Assembly: GCA_002005505.1 (NCBI GenBank)
Contig: KV908363.1
Location: 143,535-178,534, forward strand
Direction of reading: 5' to 3'
Length of the DNA stretch: 35,000 bases
DNA from: Botryococcus braunii
Lineage: Eukaryota > Chlorophyta > Trebouxiophyceae
Part shown: piece by piece, positions 34,862 through 35,000 of the stretch
Position numbering within the stretch: position 1 is the first letter of the stretch
Layout of the letters: every line of letters begins with the position of its first letter
Translations under genes and position numbers: made by a program
Notes under the pieces: generated by a model
What the model was told of the DNA's origin: nothing
What the model saw: only the letters and a program-made list of their open reading frames with translations
The model's database searches: none

Positions 34862-35000
34862 TGCAATTGATGGGTGTCCGAATTTCCGCCTCGGGGTCAA
34901 ATGCAGGAAAGTTTCCTTCCCATTCCGCCGCATATGTGCAGCCCTCATCTCTGCACCATGCCCAGCCTGTTCGGCACGGAAGAAGCACATGCAGCATATG
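34862..35000 (-). CDS. Possible partial exon of a Cys/Trp-rich protein, runs off the window
   Basis: The minus-strand frame enters from the right edge and reads ...CRTGWAWCRDEGCTYAAEW then EGNFPAFDPEAEIRTPINC. It ends at TGCA before gtatga, a plausible phase-1 donor. The composition suggests a small extracellular, disulphide-bonded fold. No family is recognised, and the piece is short. Confidence 0.3.

Overview
The window is eukaryotic nuclear DNA. Every convincing coding region is split by GT-AG introns (one GC-AG), and the introns hold long (CA/TG)n arrays. The best-conserved gene, about 8.6 kb on the minus strand, encodes a plastid-type Clp ATPase. Its N-domain resembles land-plant ClpD/ERD1 more than ClpC. 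A short stretch near 30.7 kb resembles a class III peroxidase. Both point to the green lineage, most plausibly a streptophyte (charophyte-grade) alga. This rests on remembered family signatures, not on a search.

Layout, left to right. 1-12589 (+): the 3' part of a very large gene for an ASH1-like histone-lysine methyltransferase, with AWS, SET, post-SET and a Tudor-like fold, then about 1,850 residues of mostly disordered Ser/Pro/Ala/Gly-rich tail. I could chain 11 exons whose phases all agree (6,333 nt, 2,110 codons after the window edge). 12590-16157: convergent intergenic DNA with a few strong hairpins and a C-run/A-run/G-run cassette. 16158-24726 (-): the ClpD-like gene, 16 exons, 939 residues, complete with transit peptide. 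24727-25189: a 463-bp divergent intergenic region. 25190-27816 (+): a seven-exon gene for a 202-residue protein I do not recognise. 27817-31338: intergenic DNA with a dense cluster of perfect and near-perfect palindromes (27.84-28.89 kb), a (CA)n array, a peroxidase-like exon fragment and a 41-bp degenerate tandem repeat. 31339-33998 (-): a five-exon model for a 423-residue membrane protein of unknown function. 34862-35000 (-): perhaps one partial exon.

The genes look like an ordinary eukaryotic neighbourhood, with no sign of an operon or functional cassette. The two best-understood products act in different places: chromatin in the nucleus and protein unfolding for the Clp protease in the plastid stroma. 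The most unusual material is non-coding: the palindrome cluster, the dinucleotide arrays in most long introns, and the 41-bp repeat. Exon coordinates were worked out by hand from splice sites and reading phase. Weakly conserved exons, above all in the methyltransferase tail and the membrane protein, are hypotheses for RNA data to test.
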